Below are positions 35,225 through 47,571 of a stretch of 64,000 bases of DNA, in pieces; position 1 is the stretch's first letter, and each line of letters starts with the position of its first letter. Source of the DNA: Limnanthes douglasii subsp. nivea (lineage: Eukaryota; Streptophyta; Magnoliopsida; Brassicales; Limnanthaceae); assembly GCA_036936605.1 (NCBI GenBank), contig JAUPFV010000001.1, positions 149,836,187 to 149,900,186 on the forward strand, read 5' to 3'. The position numbers and the translations under genes are program-made. The notes below the pieces were generated by a model. That model saw only the letters and a program-made list of their open reading frames with translations. It searched no databases and was not told where the DNA came from.

Positions 35225-36868
35225 CCATTTTACTCACAAATTGCATGATATATTTTGCTCACAAACCAAGCTAACATGTTCTAATTTATCAATAAATTGC
35301 AAATTCAAAAATAATATAGCATAACCTATTTTACTCACAATCTCGCATGAATACAGATTTGTACGTAAATCATGCTCCAAATTTAAATGACAAAATCAAT
35401 GTAGCATGACCTATTTTATAGCATGACCTATTTTACTCACATATCACATGATCTATTTTACTCACAAACCGCATGACCTATTTTACACATAAATCTCATG
35501 TTCATCGCTGTAAATCTACACTAATCACGCATAAAGATAATATGATTAATCGAGTTGAATAGTTCTAAAATCACATTCTCTACCTCATGCAATCGCATCC
35601 TCACTGTGAAATACTAAAATATAGCTATCGACTTTTACACAGTTAACCACCCTGAAAACAACTATAATAAGTAATTTAAATACACAATACAACATGCTTA
35701 TAACTAGCAATCAACATTAAAACTTAAAATAGTGTTATTACGAAATCTGTTTAGGAAAAAAAGAAAACAAGACATAAGCAATTGTGACACCGTACTACGA
35801 ATCCTCATCTGACTGAAAAACCACATGGATGAAGATGTCTGTCGATGAAACCACCTAAATAAAGAATTAAACAAGTCAAAAATAACAACCTGCGATAAAT
35901 AACATGAAATCAAGAAACCAACATTCACAACCACAGATAAACTCCGATTGTGAATAGGCGGTTCACGGTGGTCCAAAATCGACAATGAACTAACCTATAT
36001 CGTAGTAGGTAGACTGGACGTCGACCTAATTGATCACTAGAATTCTTTTTTTGAAAATGGGATATTTTTTAAAGATCGGGTATTTTGTTAGGGAATGAAG
36101 AGATGGAGGTGGTTCCTTCCAAATTCAAATGTTTAGAATATCTAATTGGGTGAAAAAAATCAGCCCACACAAAAAGAGGCTTATATAGTTGGTAGAGGGT
36201 AGTTAGGATATTAAAAAAATATTAGGTACTGAGTGGGACTTATTTCAGTGAGATAGGTCTTTAGTAAGAATAAATAATAGTTTGGATATTAGATGGAAGT
36301 ATAGTTTGTGAGTAGGTACTTATGGGGTCATTACCCTAAAAAAGAAAAAAAAAGAAACAATAACTGCTTCATTAACCCGTCCTAAATACACAACTTAGCG
36401 TCACCCTATTAAAAATGTTACAGACAACCAAATAATCTTGACACAGTCAACACAATCCTATTCTTTGAATGTGACAATCAACCACACAATATACGTTTTG
36501 ATTGTTTTTCTACTATTCGTAAGAATTTGATTTGACAATCAACCAAACAATGCACGTTAGAATCCTTTCTTTTTTCCACATTATCACACACTATATCTAG
36601 CTAGTAGCAAGAGCCCATTTGGACGTCTTTGATGGAACTGGTTGGGGTTGCTTTTGCTCCACTATCATACATTAAATACTAGAGCCCATTTGGATGCTAC
36701 TTATTTTCATAATTAGTGGTGTTTACGGAGAAGTCTCGTCACATTACATTTTTTACTTATTCGCATAAGTGGTGGTGTTTACGGAGAAGTCTCGTCACAT
36801 TACATTTAAAACCGTCCATTGGTTATAAACTTATTTTAGTACAATGTCATGTGATTACTGATTCACAC
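35225..36868. repeat. segmental duplication, copy 2
   Basis: Second copy of 32955-34610, same orientation, about 600 bp downstream. A minus-strand ORF at 35985-35704 (93 codons) lies in it, but the matching region of copy 1 is not open over the same length. Near 36716-36830 a 65-bp unit (GTGGTGTTTACGGAGAAGTC) is itself doubled. Confidence 0.85.
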
Positions 36869-36879
36869 GGTTCTAGAGA

Positions 36880-37269
36880 GAGAAAACATTTCAATTTAAG
36901 CTATTAGACGATATCCCTCCTTCTTTTTCAACTTCGTTATTTGTTAATTTGGTTAGTTTTCCAAGGGTTTGTATATTCACAACTAGGAACGCTCTTACTA
37001 AAGGGGGTTGGATTAAGTTATTTAAGTTGGAAGAAGAAAAAATGAAGGTTAGGGTTGCTGTTGGGTTACCCGCTTATTCAGGTGGAGTGGTTGTAACTCA
37101 AACTATAGTTTATGATGGAGCTTTCCCATACAATAAATATCGACTTGCTTCTGAATCTAGTTCCACAACACAATCATATACATCTTCCAATTGTTCTTCA
37201 TAATCAGTCAAGTCATCTCAAATCAGAAAGGTAACTAGTCGGAGAACTCCCTCTACATTCATTACCATG
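36880..37269 (+). pseudogene. T4 left stump: start of an aORF
   Basis: Start of the extra ORF of another Tat-family copy (T4, element strand minus). The initiator position reads ATA (36973-36975), followed by FTTRNALTKGGWIKLFKLEEE. A stop at 37201-37203 follows. The sequence then continues to a block aligning with KKPSPFIAM of T3 (here RRTPSTFITM), where T5 is inserted. The T4 3' LTR expected about 450 bp to the left is missing; segmental-duplication DNA takes its place. Confidence 0.7.
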
Positions 37270-37676
37270 TGATGAGTCTGAATTCTGCTTACTCCCCGGA
37301 CAGGGACAGATCGGACCAAGACCTCAGGACCGGACAGATCACTTCGAACACTTAGCCTATTGGACTGTTCGAACTATGACAAAAGTACTAAAAAACCTAA
37401 ACACTCCATGACTAAGCTACTTGCTCTCCTACTTAGAGCTCATGGGTCTTTAAACCTGACCCGGGTCCATTAAACATGACTCGAAAACCCATAAGGCCCA
37501 AATGTAAGGGTATAAATACCCAACCACCTGCATTAAATGTGGGTAATGAAAATTAAATACAACCAGGCTGCTTAATTCTCCCTCTAATTTCTACTCTAAA
37601 TATAAAACACCCATACACTTCCACAAACCTCCGGACAAATTAAAAATTTACCCTCAAACGATAATTAACCACACCA
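37270..37676 (+). repeat. T5 5' LTR (407 bp)
   Basis: Starts TGATGAGTCTG and ends CACACCA. TATA box TATAAATA at 37511-37518. Complete, and used as the reference for the truncated 3' copy. Confidence 0.9.
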
Positions 37677-37679
37677 AAT

Positions 37680-37697
37680 TGGCGACCACAGTGGGAG
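37680..37697 (+). other. T5 primer-binding site
   Basis: TGGCGACCACAGTGGGAG, three bases after the 5' LTR end; identical to T3. Confidence 0.8.
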
Positions 37698-37748
37698 AAG
37701 AAGGTGCCTGAATCAAGCATTCGAAACCAGCAAGAAAAGCCAGTCCGA

Positions 37749-40092
37749 ATGAATCCGGACGCCCCGGAAGTACCACCAGCTTTGCTCGAAGTGGTGGGTG
37801 AAAATGATGAGTACACTATTGAAGAGCGTGATAGATTAAAGGGTGAAATAGAAGCTCTAAGGGCAGAAAAGGTTAAGATGGGTATGAAAAAAAAGTCAAA
37901 AGCGTCGGTTTCTCATCACACCGATAACCCCAGAGAGCATGAGCCATCAAAGACTCATGTAAGTATAAAAAAGACTCATGCCAGCTCCAAAAAATCTCAC
38001 CGGTTTAAGCCAGTGGAGAGTTCTGACTCAGGCTCAGAGTCGTCTGATAGCTCTTCGGATGATGAGGGAGTTGAAGAATCCTTATCCTCTAGCAGTGATG
38101 ATGGTCGAACTAAAAAGAAGCAAAAACAGATAAAAAAGTACTCAAGGAAAAGGGATAGACATGGAAAGATGAAGAAGAATATTGGTAAAGGGTCATCTCA
38201 TAGCCGGAGGCATGTGGACCGGGTGCTGATGGATCCTTTCGCTTTCCACGATGAACCAGGCATCTTTGCTACTCCCAATGAGGATACTGTGTTCAGTCGT
38301 GGCAGAAATTGGAGGCAATCTCCATTATCTTCCAAAAATCTTGTCCGGAAACCTCCCTAAGAGGTTTGACAGCACCAAAATGGAAAAGTACGATGGCAGT
38401 ACTGATCCGGACAACCATTTGGAACAATTTAAAAACTTCATGATGAACTTTGATGACGATGATAAGCTACTTTGCAGAGCATTCTCCCAATCATTTACCG
38501 GGAGTGCTCTAAAATGGTATAACAGCTTACCACAAGGCTGTATCAAGAATTTCGATACCTTTTGGGTGGCCTTTCGAAGGCAGTTCGTTGGGAGTAAAGA
38601 ACTAAAGGGAAATTGAGATACAATAATCCATTGTGCCCAGGAGCCAAATGAATCCTTAAAGGAATATATAAGTCGTTTTGTGAACACCAAGAATGGGTTG
38701 GCTGATTGCTTCGAGCAAGTGGCAATAGCATCCTTAAGACAGGGTTTGAACCCTGGTAGTTTGGCTGATTTAGTGACCAGAAAGAAGGCAATGACTTGGG
38801 GAGGGTTGCTGAATCAGGTTGGAAAACAGATCAACGTTGATGAAACAAAGAAAACCAGGGTGCACAGGCAGGTGAGGTCTACCCCGGTGGCACCAAATTC
38901 CAATCAGAATCAGTACGGGAACAAGGCAAAGGAGACCGGACAGGGGCATGGTAGGGCCAAAGCTCAGTCTCAGCCAGCTGCTCCTGCTCAGAGTCAGCAA
39001 TCCAGAAACAAGAGAGGGCCTTGGGTCCAACCGGAGTGGTTCGCAGAATTGAGAGAAAGTGTGGCCACCATTTATGATAAAACAAAGGAAGAAGTGCACT
39101 ATAAAAGACCGGCCACACTCCAATCTCCTAGAGAACATCGTAATAATTCTTTCTGCCAATATCACAATGATATTGGCCATACCACTGATGATTGTATAGC
39201 TTTGAAGCAAGAAGTTCAAAATTTGATTGAAAGGGGAAAACTGGGGGCTTATGTCAAAAGAAGAGGAGGTAATAGGCCTGACAATACTCACCGGGTTGGT
39301 CCAAGTAGTGCTGCTCCGGAGGGAGCCATGGTTATAATCGAGAGGTTGGATGTGGAGTACGAATACTTGGATCCTGATCCAACACGGAATAGAGTGGGTG
39401 CAATTGAGGAATCTTCTAGAACGGTCTTCGGGCTCATCAGGTTTTTTGAGTCACTAACAATTTTCGGAGGAGATACTATGACAGCTCCTACTGCTTCTTC
39501 GAGGAAGAGGCATGTTCATACTTTGGCCACCCAGCTAGAAGGAGGCATGACTTCCTATCAATCACAAATTCCATTCCCCTTCATTGTCTTTGATAAAGAT
39601 GATTTAAAAGATATAACTGGCCCTCATGAAGATGCTGTTGTCATAGGGGAATCTATTGGGGGCAACGACATAAGACGAATTTTGGTGGATACTGGAAGCT
39701 CAGCCAATATCCTTTTCTTAACCACGTACAAGAGAATGAAAAATCCAGCTATAATTCAGAATTCGAACAGATCAATTGTGGGCTTTACTGGCAGCTCAGC
39801 AGACGTGATCATAGAATTCGAAGAAGAAGTTTTGTTGGGCAAGGGCCCTTTTAAGAAGATGGTCAGGATACTTTTTATTGTGGTGGATTGTCCCACTTGC
39901 TATAATGCAATTTTAGGGAGGTCTTGGCTCTCTAGGATGCATGTAGTGGCTTCAACAGTCCACCAGTGTTTGAAATATGCTGTTCAGGGACAGGTGGGAG
40001 TTGTCCGGAGTAGTCAAAAGGTTGCAAGAGAATGTTATGCTACAGCCCTAGCTCCCCGGACGTTGGGGGCAGTTCGTATCAGTGGGCAATAG
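37749..40092 (+). pseudogene. T5 gag-protease, broken
   Basis: The ATG at 37749 (MNPDAPEVPPALLEV) matches T3. Layout as in T3: Ser/Lys-rich N-terminus, capsid-like core (ALKWYNSLPQG), CHHC motif (CQYHNDIGHTTDDC) near 39155, and aspartic protease DTGSSAN near 39690. A one-base insertion in an A run (38334-38338) shifts the frame, and TGA at 38614-38616 (Gly in T3) breaks it again. It ends at the family-wide TAG (40090-40092), here followed at once by TAA. Confidence 0.88.
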
Positions 40093-43000
40093 TAATTTGA
40101 GGGGCTTTCTGGGGGTGAGGGTGAAATTGATGACCCCAGAGAGACCCTTGGAGTGTTAATACCGGTTGAAGAAGTAGAGACACATTGTTTAGAAGAAGGA
40201 AAGAGCGTCAAGATAGGGTCTAAAATGCCACATGGTCTGAAAAGTGAGATGCTAAAGTTTTTGAAAAGCTATCAGCACGTTTTTGCTTGGTGCAATGCAG
40301 ATGTTACTGGGGTTCCAGCAGATGTGATATCACATCACTTATCCGTCCGGAAAGACATAGCACCAGTGATTCAAAAGAGAAGGGCTTTTTCCAAAGAAAA
40401 GGCAGATGTTATTGTACAAGAGGTTGTCAGGCTCACAAAGATGGGGCATATCAAGGAGTCCCAATATCCTTTGTGGACTGCCGATCCGGTCCTGGTAAAA
40501 AAGAAAAATGGCAAATGGCGCATGTGCATTGACTTCACAGATCTCAATAGAGCTTGCCCAACAGATTTGTATCCAGTTCCCCGGATTGACCAACTAGTAG
40601 ACTCCACCTCTGGGAACAAGCTACTATCCTTTATGGATTCTTTCTTCGGATACAATCGAATCCAAGTAGATCCGAAGGATCAAGAGCATACCACATTTGT
40701 CACTGACAGGGGTCTTCATTGCTACAAGGTAATGCCATTTGGGTTGAAAAATGCTGGGGCTACTTATCAGAGGCTGGTAAACAAAGCTTTTGCTAATCAG
40801 ATTGGAAGGAATATGGAAGTATACATCGATGACATGATGGTGAAGAGTGTGGATGAGCAATTGCACTTGGCTGACCTCCAAGAAACTTTTACCAACTTGG
40901 TGAAAGTGAATTTGAAGTTAAATCCGGAAAAATGTGTGTTCGGAGTACAATTCGGGAAGTTTCTGGGCTATATTATAAGTGAGCATGGGATACAACCCGA
41001 TCCGGACCAGCTTAACGCTCTGTTCCACATGGAGCCTCCTCAAAATATTAAAGAAGTACAACGGTTAACGGGGAGGTTAGCTTCTTTAAACAGATTTATC
41101 TCAAGATCTTCGGACAGGTGTGCCCCGTTTTTTCAAACCTTGAAGGGTGCAAAGGGATTCGATTGGACCCCACAGTGTGATGAGGCTTTTAATGAGATCA
41201 AGAAGCACCTATCCTCCCCCAAAACCTTGTTTAAACCAGTTGATGGGGAGACACTCTTCGTATACTTGGCAGTTTCAAGTTGTGCCATCAGTGCTGTGTT
41301 AGTGAGATAGGTGGATAATTACCCCCATCCAGTGTACTACATCAGCAAAAGTTTGATAGATGCTGAAAGGTGTTATTTGAAACTCGAAAAGTTGGCGTTA
41401 GCTCTAGTAATAGCTGCAAGAAAAATGAGGCCTTATTTCCAGGCTCATCCTATCATCGTCCGAACTTCTTTTCCCTTGAAGAATGTCCTCCAAAAGGCAG
41501 ACATTTCAAGTAGGATGACTAAGTGGTCGGTAGAATTGGGGGATTTCGACATCGATTTCGCTCCTCGAACAGCAGTTAAGGCCCAAGCTGTGGCTGATTT
41601 TTTGGTTGAATTTCACTCCGACAAAGATTCAGAGCAGGCTACTGACATGAAAGATAAAAAGGTCTGGGTCGTCCGGACGCATGGTGAATCCAGCACTATG
41701 GGATATGGTGCAGGGGTGTGTTTGACTTCCCCATATGGTGACAAAATGTACCAAGCTATATATTTTGTTTTCAGGGCTTCCAATAATGAGTCTGAGTACG
41801 AAGCGGCTATAGCTGGTTTAAAGTTAGCCTATATTTGTGGGGCTAAGATGGTCAAGCTAATGAGTGACTCACAGCTTCTTATCCACCATGCCCAAGGTCA
41901 ATCTGAGGCTAAAAAGGAGCAGCTAGTGAAGTATTTACTTCTTCTTAAAAATGAAGCACTCAAGTTTAAAAGCATTATTTATGAGCATATACCCCGGACA
42001 TAAAATGAGTTGGCAGATTCATTGACAACTATAGCATACACGGAGTCATATCCATGGATCCATGTCCTGGAGAGCCCCTCCATTCGACTTAATATGGGTA
42101 AAGAAGAAGAAATTTTTGAAGTACAGGTGAAACAACCTCAAGATTGGAGATTTCCTCTCCTGCAATGCCTCTCCGACGGCATCGTACCTCCGGACAAATC
42201 ACTGGCAAGAAAACTTAAACACAAGGCCCGTGGTTTTATCATATTCAGAGACATTCTGTATAAAAAGTCTTACAATAAACCTCTTTTGTGCTGTTTGGGG
42301 GATGATGAATCTCAGGTAGTCCTCTCTAAATTACATGATGGTGAGGGATCAGCTCATTGTGGATTCAGGGCTTTAACAAGGAGAGTTTTACTGGCCGGTT
42401 ACTATTGGTCATCTATCATAAAAGATGCTAAGGAGCTGGTAAGAAGGTGTGACCCATGCTAAAGATACATTAATGAAATTCATGTCCCAGTCATTCCTTT
42501 AGAGTCAATTTCTGAGCCTATACCTTTTGCCCGATGGGGGTTGGATTTAGTGGGGCCTCTCCCTATGGCATCCGGAGGGCGCAGGACTATAATTGTTGCT
42601 ATAGATTACTTTTCAAAGTGGATTGAAGCAGCCCCTCTAGCAGGAACAACATCAAAAGCTGTCATAAAATTCATTTTATCCAACATCTGTTGCAGATTTG
42701 GTGTCCCACAAAAGATAACAACAGACAATGGGCCACAGTTCGACAATAGGGAAATGGAGAGTTTCTGTGCCTCAAGGGGTATACAAAATTGTTTCTCTTC
42801 ACCTTTCCACCCACAAGCAAATGGTCAGGTTGAAGTAGCTAACAGAACTATTCTGTCCGGTTTAAAGAAGAATTTGGAAGGGGCTGCTGGGAAGTGGCCT
42901 AGTTATTTACAAGAGCTCTTGTGGGCCTATCGGACAACACCTGGGGCTGCAACTCAGGAGTCACCTTTTGCTTTGGTCTATGAGATGGATGAAGTGGCTC

Positions 43001-43380
43001 CCATAGAAGCAACTCTCCCATCATTTCGTGTTCACCACTTCTCCGAATGCGCTAACGAAGTGGCAATCAGAGGTCAGCTCGATCTAGTGGAAGAAAGACG
43101 AGTTAAAGCTCTCCTTAGAGTTGCACACTATCAGGGTTTGATGAGAAGCAGATTTGCTTCTAAAGTTAAAAGAAGAGATTTCCAGCCGGGGGACATATTA
43201 TTGAGGAAAGTCTTCTTACAAATTAAAGAAAAGCAGCTCGGAAAATTGGCCCCAACTTGGGAAGGGCCTTATGTGGTTGTTGAAAGGCTTAAACCTGGAA
43301 CATATTGGCTGGAGGACAAGGATGGAAGAGTCCTGACCCACCCTTGAAATATCGAACATCTCCGGATGTACTTGGAGTGA
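40093..43380 (+). pseudogene. T5 pol: RT, two RNase H domains, integrase; broken
   Basis: The RT palm is intact with YIDD (about 40827). The RT RNase H ends near 41500. In the second RNase H the first catalytic Asp is His (CAT 41680-41682; RTHGESS against RTDGGSS in T3). Integrase keeps its metal-binding residues, including NGQVEVAN, and the GPY-like end (WEGPYVVVERL). Nonsense codons: TAG 41308-41310, TAA 42001-42003, TAA 42460-42462, TGA 43345-43347. They replace Glu, Glu, Gln and Trp codons of T3. It ends at TGA 43378-43380. Confidence 0.9.
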
Positions 43381-43872
43381 CATTTGTGTAAATATTTACT
43401 TGTTTAAACATCCATGTAAATATTTGGGGGCATACTCTTTCCTACCATGGTGGCGCGGGGAGGTTTTAATGAGGCGTCCGGGTTTTAAATAAAATTTGAT
43501 GCCTTCTTAAAAAAATTTCGAAGTGTTCTTACTTTGTTTTTTATCACACCATCCGGACTGAAATAAAAGAGTGATGACCACTTAAACATTCGTTATCGGA
43601 GAATTTAAACACTCTCACTATGAAATAACTAAGGGCTATTTAAACACTAGCCATTAAAATTGGAACAGACTATGAAAGAAGGTGAAAATTGTGCAAAACA
43701 AGGATATTCGTTACAATAACTTAAGTGCCTTGGCCTTCCAAGGACTTTCAAATTGTCAAAACAGAGTAAAGGATCTATCCGGTCAGATACCGGACACACT
43801 TACAAAAAGAATGCCTTGGCCTTCCAAGGAATTTGGTTCAAATAACATGAAAAGTAAAAAGTAATTCGTAAA
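43381..43872. other. T5 spacer between pol and aORF
   Basis: Non-coding. It keeps the T3 spacer motifs on the opposite strand, including TGCCTTGGCCTTCCAAGGA twice (about 43727 and 43811) and a GGGCTATTTAAACACTAGCC-like block. Confidence 0.7.
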
Positions 43873-46762
43873 TTAAGGCTGAACCTTTGAAGATAGCTCA
43901 GCTTCATCTACCTTCTTCTTCCCCTTAGGATAATCTTTTTCTTCGTTTGGGCTCTCCCCAGTGTTTTCTTCGTCATCGGATGAAGATGCACTAGAGAAGC
44001 CAATCCGGTCGCCTTCAGCCATTGTGTGATATGGGAGGTCTTCAACCTCTACATGAAGCCATAAATCCCCTAGGTTCCTCTTCGGAAATTTCTCATGGAA
44101 GAGCAAGACCATGTCTGATCTTACCTTGGCATACATTTTCTCTTGAGTGTCGATCACGTTGTTGGCATAAGCATCGATCTTGGCTTGGATTTCGGCCTCA
44201 TGCTCCCTTAGCAAACTAGCTTTCTCCTCGGCAGCTTTGGACACTGTATTCTCAAGTGCAATTTTGTCATTGGTTAAGTTGGTGATGATTTGGTCTTTGG
44301 CCTTGGTCTCCCCTTTTGAGGTGGCAAGATCTTTCTCCAGTCCGGACAGCTTCTCCCGGAGCTCTGTGATAGTGTTCTATAGTGTGGTGACTTTTGTGGT
44401 ACTCACTTCTTGGTTCCTCTTCAACTCTTCGTTTTCTTCCTTTAGAGTGGCAGCATTTGAAGTGGCAGTAAGAAGGTCGCCGGACAACCTCTCTTTGTCA
44501 GACTTAAGGTCTTTGATAATGTCTGCCTGATTTCGAACTTATTTCTCCAACGCGAGCACAGGCTGAACATTGCTTAATAAAGAGTGGGCTATGACATCCC
44601 TTTCACTTGAAACAATAAAGGTCTTACCATTGAAAGTGACTGTGTTTGAGGTGCTCGGAGGGAGGTAAGGCCCAGCAAAATCGTCTCTGGGGAGATTAAT
44701 GAAGTACTCACCAAGCCCACCAAGACCAGTGATGTCTACCCCATTAATGTTAATATCTTCCCCTTCGACCTCATCGGTTTGGAAGTCACCAGGTATCTCC
44801 TCCGCTTGTGTTGGGTCAGTGGGATTAGCTTGGGAAGGAGGCTCCGGAGCCCGGAGAGAAAGCTCGTCACCCTTAGAGGTCTTTTTCTTCTTGGCCTCCC
44901 TGTCTTTGCTTTCACCTCCCCGTTTACGATTTCTTTTGGAAGCCCTTGGAGGTTTTGGGGAGTGAACTTCTTGCCTTTCAATCTCCTACTCCACCAATTC
45001 CAAGAGAGCAGCATCAATTTGGCTGGGGACTGGCCCCTCCGGATTTATTGGAGCATCCTCCACCACCTCAGCAGGGTTAGCTCCACCCACCACCTTCTTG
45101 CCTTTCTTTTTACCTTTCATCTTGCTCGTGGCCTTGGCCAGGCCTGGCAAGTAGAGTGTCCCATCTGGTTCATGCGTTCTTTTGAGCACTACGTCCGGAG
45201 GAGGCTGGGTGGTGAGCTCTTCCCAAGTTAGGTCTCTCCGACCTGTGGTGTTCCAAAGGTGAGACCTTGCTAAGTTGCCCCCTGTGAAGGCAACATGGAA
45301 CCGATTCCCCCACTTCTCAGCGGCCCAAGCATTGATCTTGGTGCAAGTGATCTGCCCGGTTTTCAAATGATCACTGAAGTCCTTGGGCAGTTCTGCTAAA
45401 GAAAAAATAAGACCAATTAGTTTAAACTAACTAAAAAAAATGTAAAGTAGAAGACTTACGGTCGCTCCTCCATCTGCTTGTGAGAAGACTTGGGTTGACT
45501 CCAGCCTTGATTCTCTTCCCATTCTCCCAAGCACCACTTACGAACAGGAATTGAGTCCTCCAATTCCTCTCCGCCTCCAGCAAGTCATCAACAGCATTAA
45601 AATTATCCCCCACATTGAAGTGATAGAAGGGGATGTGGTGGTTTCTGCAAAGATTGGCCACAACAGCAAACTCCTCCATTGGCAGAGGAATCCTGGAGAG
45701 CCTCGAAGCCATGATGCAGGACATGAGGGTGTACCAGGAATTGGGGCTCAACTGGCTCGGACAGAGCTTTATCAGATGAAAGTATCTGACAATTTCGCTC
45801 AATTTGCAGTCTATGGGAGTCTCTGGGTTTATGGGGATCCTTATCTTTACATTCTCCGGAATTCCCCACTTCGTACGCATCCGGCCCAGTTCAGCTGTGT
45901 GGATGAATGCGTAGTTAATCTTTTGCAGGGCGAGGAGGTACTTGACATTTACCTTGTGGAAACAAGGCCCTACCCTTCCTTCAAGACTCTCCGGCAGCTC
46001 CGGATGCCTCAAACACAACTTTTCTTTGCCTTTGTCTTTCTTGGCAGTAACAGCACTACTGGTCTGTCCGGAAGGCTCAGACTCAAATGGAGCCTCTTCG
46101 ATAGAGTTCTCCATTACTTCCTCCATGATTGATGAAGGGTTTTCGGCTGCAGTGGCAAAAGGAAGGTCTAGATTTGGCTCAGTCTGGTCTCCGGACTGCT
46201 GAGCTTCAGTTTTTTCTAGGTTTCTGGCCTCCGGATGGGGCTCTGATACAGGTGTTTCCCTTCGAAGGCTTGCACTGCTACCCTTCGAACCGGAAAGCCT
46301 GTCCTTGAGAGCTCTGATGGGCACTTCTGATCCAGTGCTGCTGTCCTTAGCACCCGATTTTGAAGGAGTGCTCTTAGGGGCTTGACCCTTGACTAACCGG
46401 CCTTTTCTCCGGTCAACTAATTTGTGAGGGGAATTTTTGGTGTCTGACCCCATAGCTATGAAGGGGGAGGGTTTTTTGAAGCTGGTAACAGTTACCCCTG
46501 GCTCAACAACAGGTTCCGATTCTTGAACCGAAGAACCGGAGATAATGGGGGAGAGATTAGTTTGAAATAACTTTTTCGGCTTGATGCCTTTTGAGGAAGA
46601 AGAACCTTGATCTGATTCTGTAGCTGAAGTCACTGGCTTGTCGATGGGCGAAACGGGTAATCCTGCTGCAATGCGTCTTTCCCTTTCGACCTTTTGCGCC
46701 TTTTCTAGTTCAGAGAGGTTGAGCCATCCACCTTTGATCAGAGCGTTCCTCGCTGTAAATAT
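43873..46762 (-). pseudogene. T5 antisense extra ORF (aORF), two exons, broken
   Basis: Same architecture as the T3 aORF. Exon 1 is 46762-45460 and exon 2 is 45392-43873. The initiator is ATA instead of ATG (46762-46760). Exon 1 lacks 19 codons of the conserved domain: the WGLRFPLDP block between two EIV motifs is gone and the frame is kept. Exon 2 has three nonsense codons where T3 has Gln, Gln and Lys (near 44987, 44540 and 44379). The C-terminal tail is complete and acidic (SSDDEENTGESPNEEK), showing what T3 has lost. Coiled coil and FHEKFPKRNLGDLW are conserved. Confidence 0.85.
45393..45459 (-). other. intron of the T5 aORF (67 nt)
   Basis: Donor GAC-C|GTAAGT and acceptor TTTAGCAG|AACTGCCC, at the same codon and phase as T3. 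The acceptor is a tandem TAGCAG, so two AGs three bases apart could both be used and both keep the frame. Confidence 0.8.
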
Positions 46763-46857
46763 AAACAATCTGGGTAAAGTTTTGCTTTGGAGAGAAAAAA
46801 CTTTAAGAAGTTGCAGAGTAAATATGAGAGTGATGGTGAAACAGTAGAACGAGTTTT

Positions 46858-47037
46858 AATTTATAGTAAATCTAAAAAAAGAGTTTGATTCCTAGGAGAA
46901 TTCGAAAAGATTGGTAATGATTAAAGACGGCGCTGATGTCACCATCTTTAATTAAGAGGTTACTTTTCGAAGAAGGTGGGTTCGAAATTCAAGGTGAAAA
47001 AATGGCTAAAGCAACCAACCAAAAAGCGACACGTGTC
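46858..47037 (-). promoter_or_regulatory. T5 aORF promoter
   Basis: G-box GACACGTGTC (47028-47037), TGACATCAGCGCCGTC (46926-46941) and a TATA box TATAAATT (46858-46865), in the same order and spacing as T3 and T6. Confidence 0.65.
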
Positions 47038-47189
47038 CCATAAACTCTCGCAAAAAACTGTTTGGATTCACAAAGCTTTATCAGTCCGGATAAAGCCATA
47101 GCCCAAGTTGAGAGACCTGTCCGGGAAAAACTACCCTTGACATCGGACTGTTTTTCAGGTTTTTGACAAAGGTATTTGAACAAACACCT

Positions 47190-47203
47190 AAAAAAGGGGC
47201 TCC
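47190..47203 (+). other. T5 polypurine tract
   Basis: AAAAAAGGGGCTCC directly before the 3' LTR start TGATGAG; identical to T3. Confidence 0.8.
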
Positions 47204-47571
47204 TGATGAGTCCGAATTCTGCTTACTCCCCGGACAGGGACAGATCAGACCAAGACCTCCGGACCGGACAGATGACTTCGAACACTTAGCCTATTGGACT
47301 GTTCGAACTATGACAAAAGTACTAAAAAACCTAAACACTCCATGACTAAGCTAATTGCTCTCCTACTTATAGCTCATGGGTCTTTAAACCTGGCCCGGGT
47401 CCATTAAACATGACCCAAAAAGTCATAAGGCCCAAATGTAAGGGTATAAATACCCAACCACCTGCATTAAATATGGGTAATGAAAATTAAATACAACCAG
47501 GCTGCTTAATTCTCCCTCTACTTTCTACTCTAAATATAAAACACCCATACACTTCCACAAACCTCCGGACA
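47204..47571 (+). repeat. T5 3' LTR, truncated
   Basis: Matches the 5' LTR up to CCTCCGGACA, then stops; the last 39 bp, including the CA end, are absent. The next base belongs to the gag of T4. Confidence 0.88.

Larger units (their letters stand above)
37270..47571 (+). mobile_element. T5: Tat-lineage Ty3/gypsy element nested in T4
   Basis: Plus-strand copy of the T3 family. The 5' LTR is complete (37270-37676, 407 bp). The 3' LTR (47204-47571) lacks its last 39 bp. I count 13 substitutions over 368 shared LTR bases (about 3.5%), so it is somewhat older than T3. Internal order is identical to T3. A left target-site copy would be CCATG (37265-37269); the right one is gone with the missing LTR end. 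It lies inside the aORF of T4. Confidence 0.9.

Noticed and set aside
38770..39291. 173-codon minus-strand ORF
   Set aside because: Opposite-strand shadow of T5 gag; the equivalent place in T3 is also a shadow.
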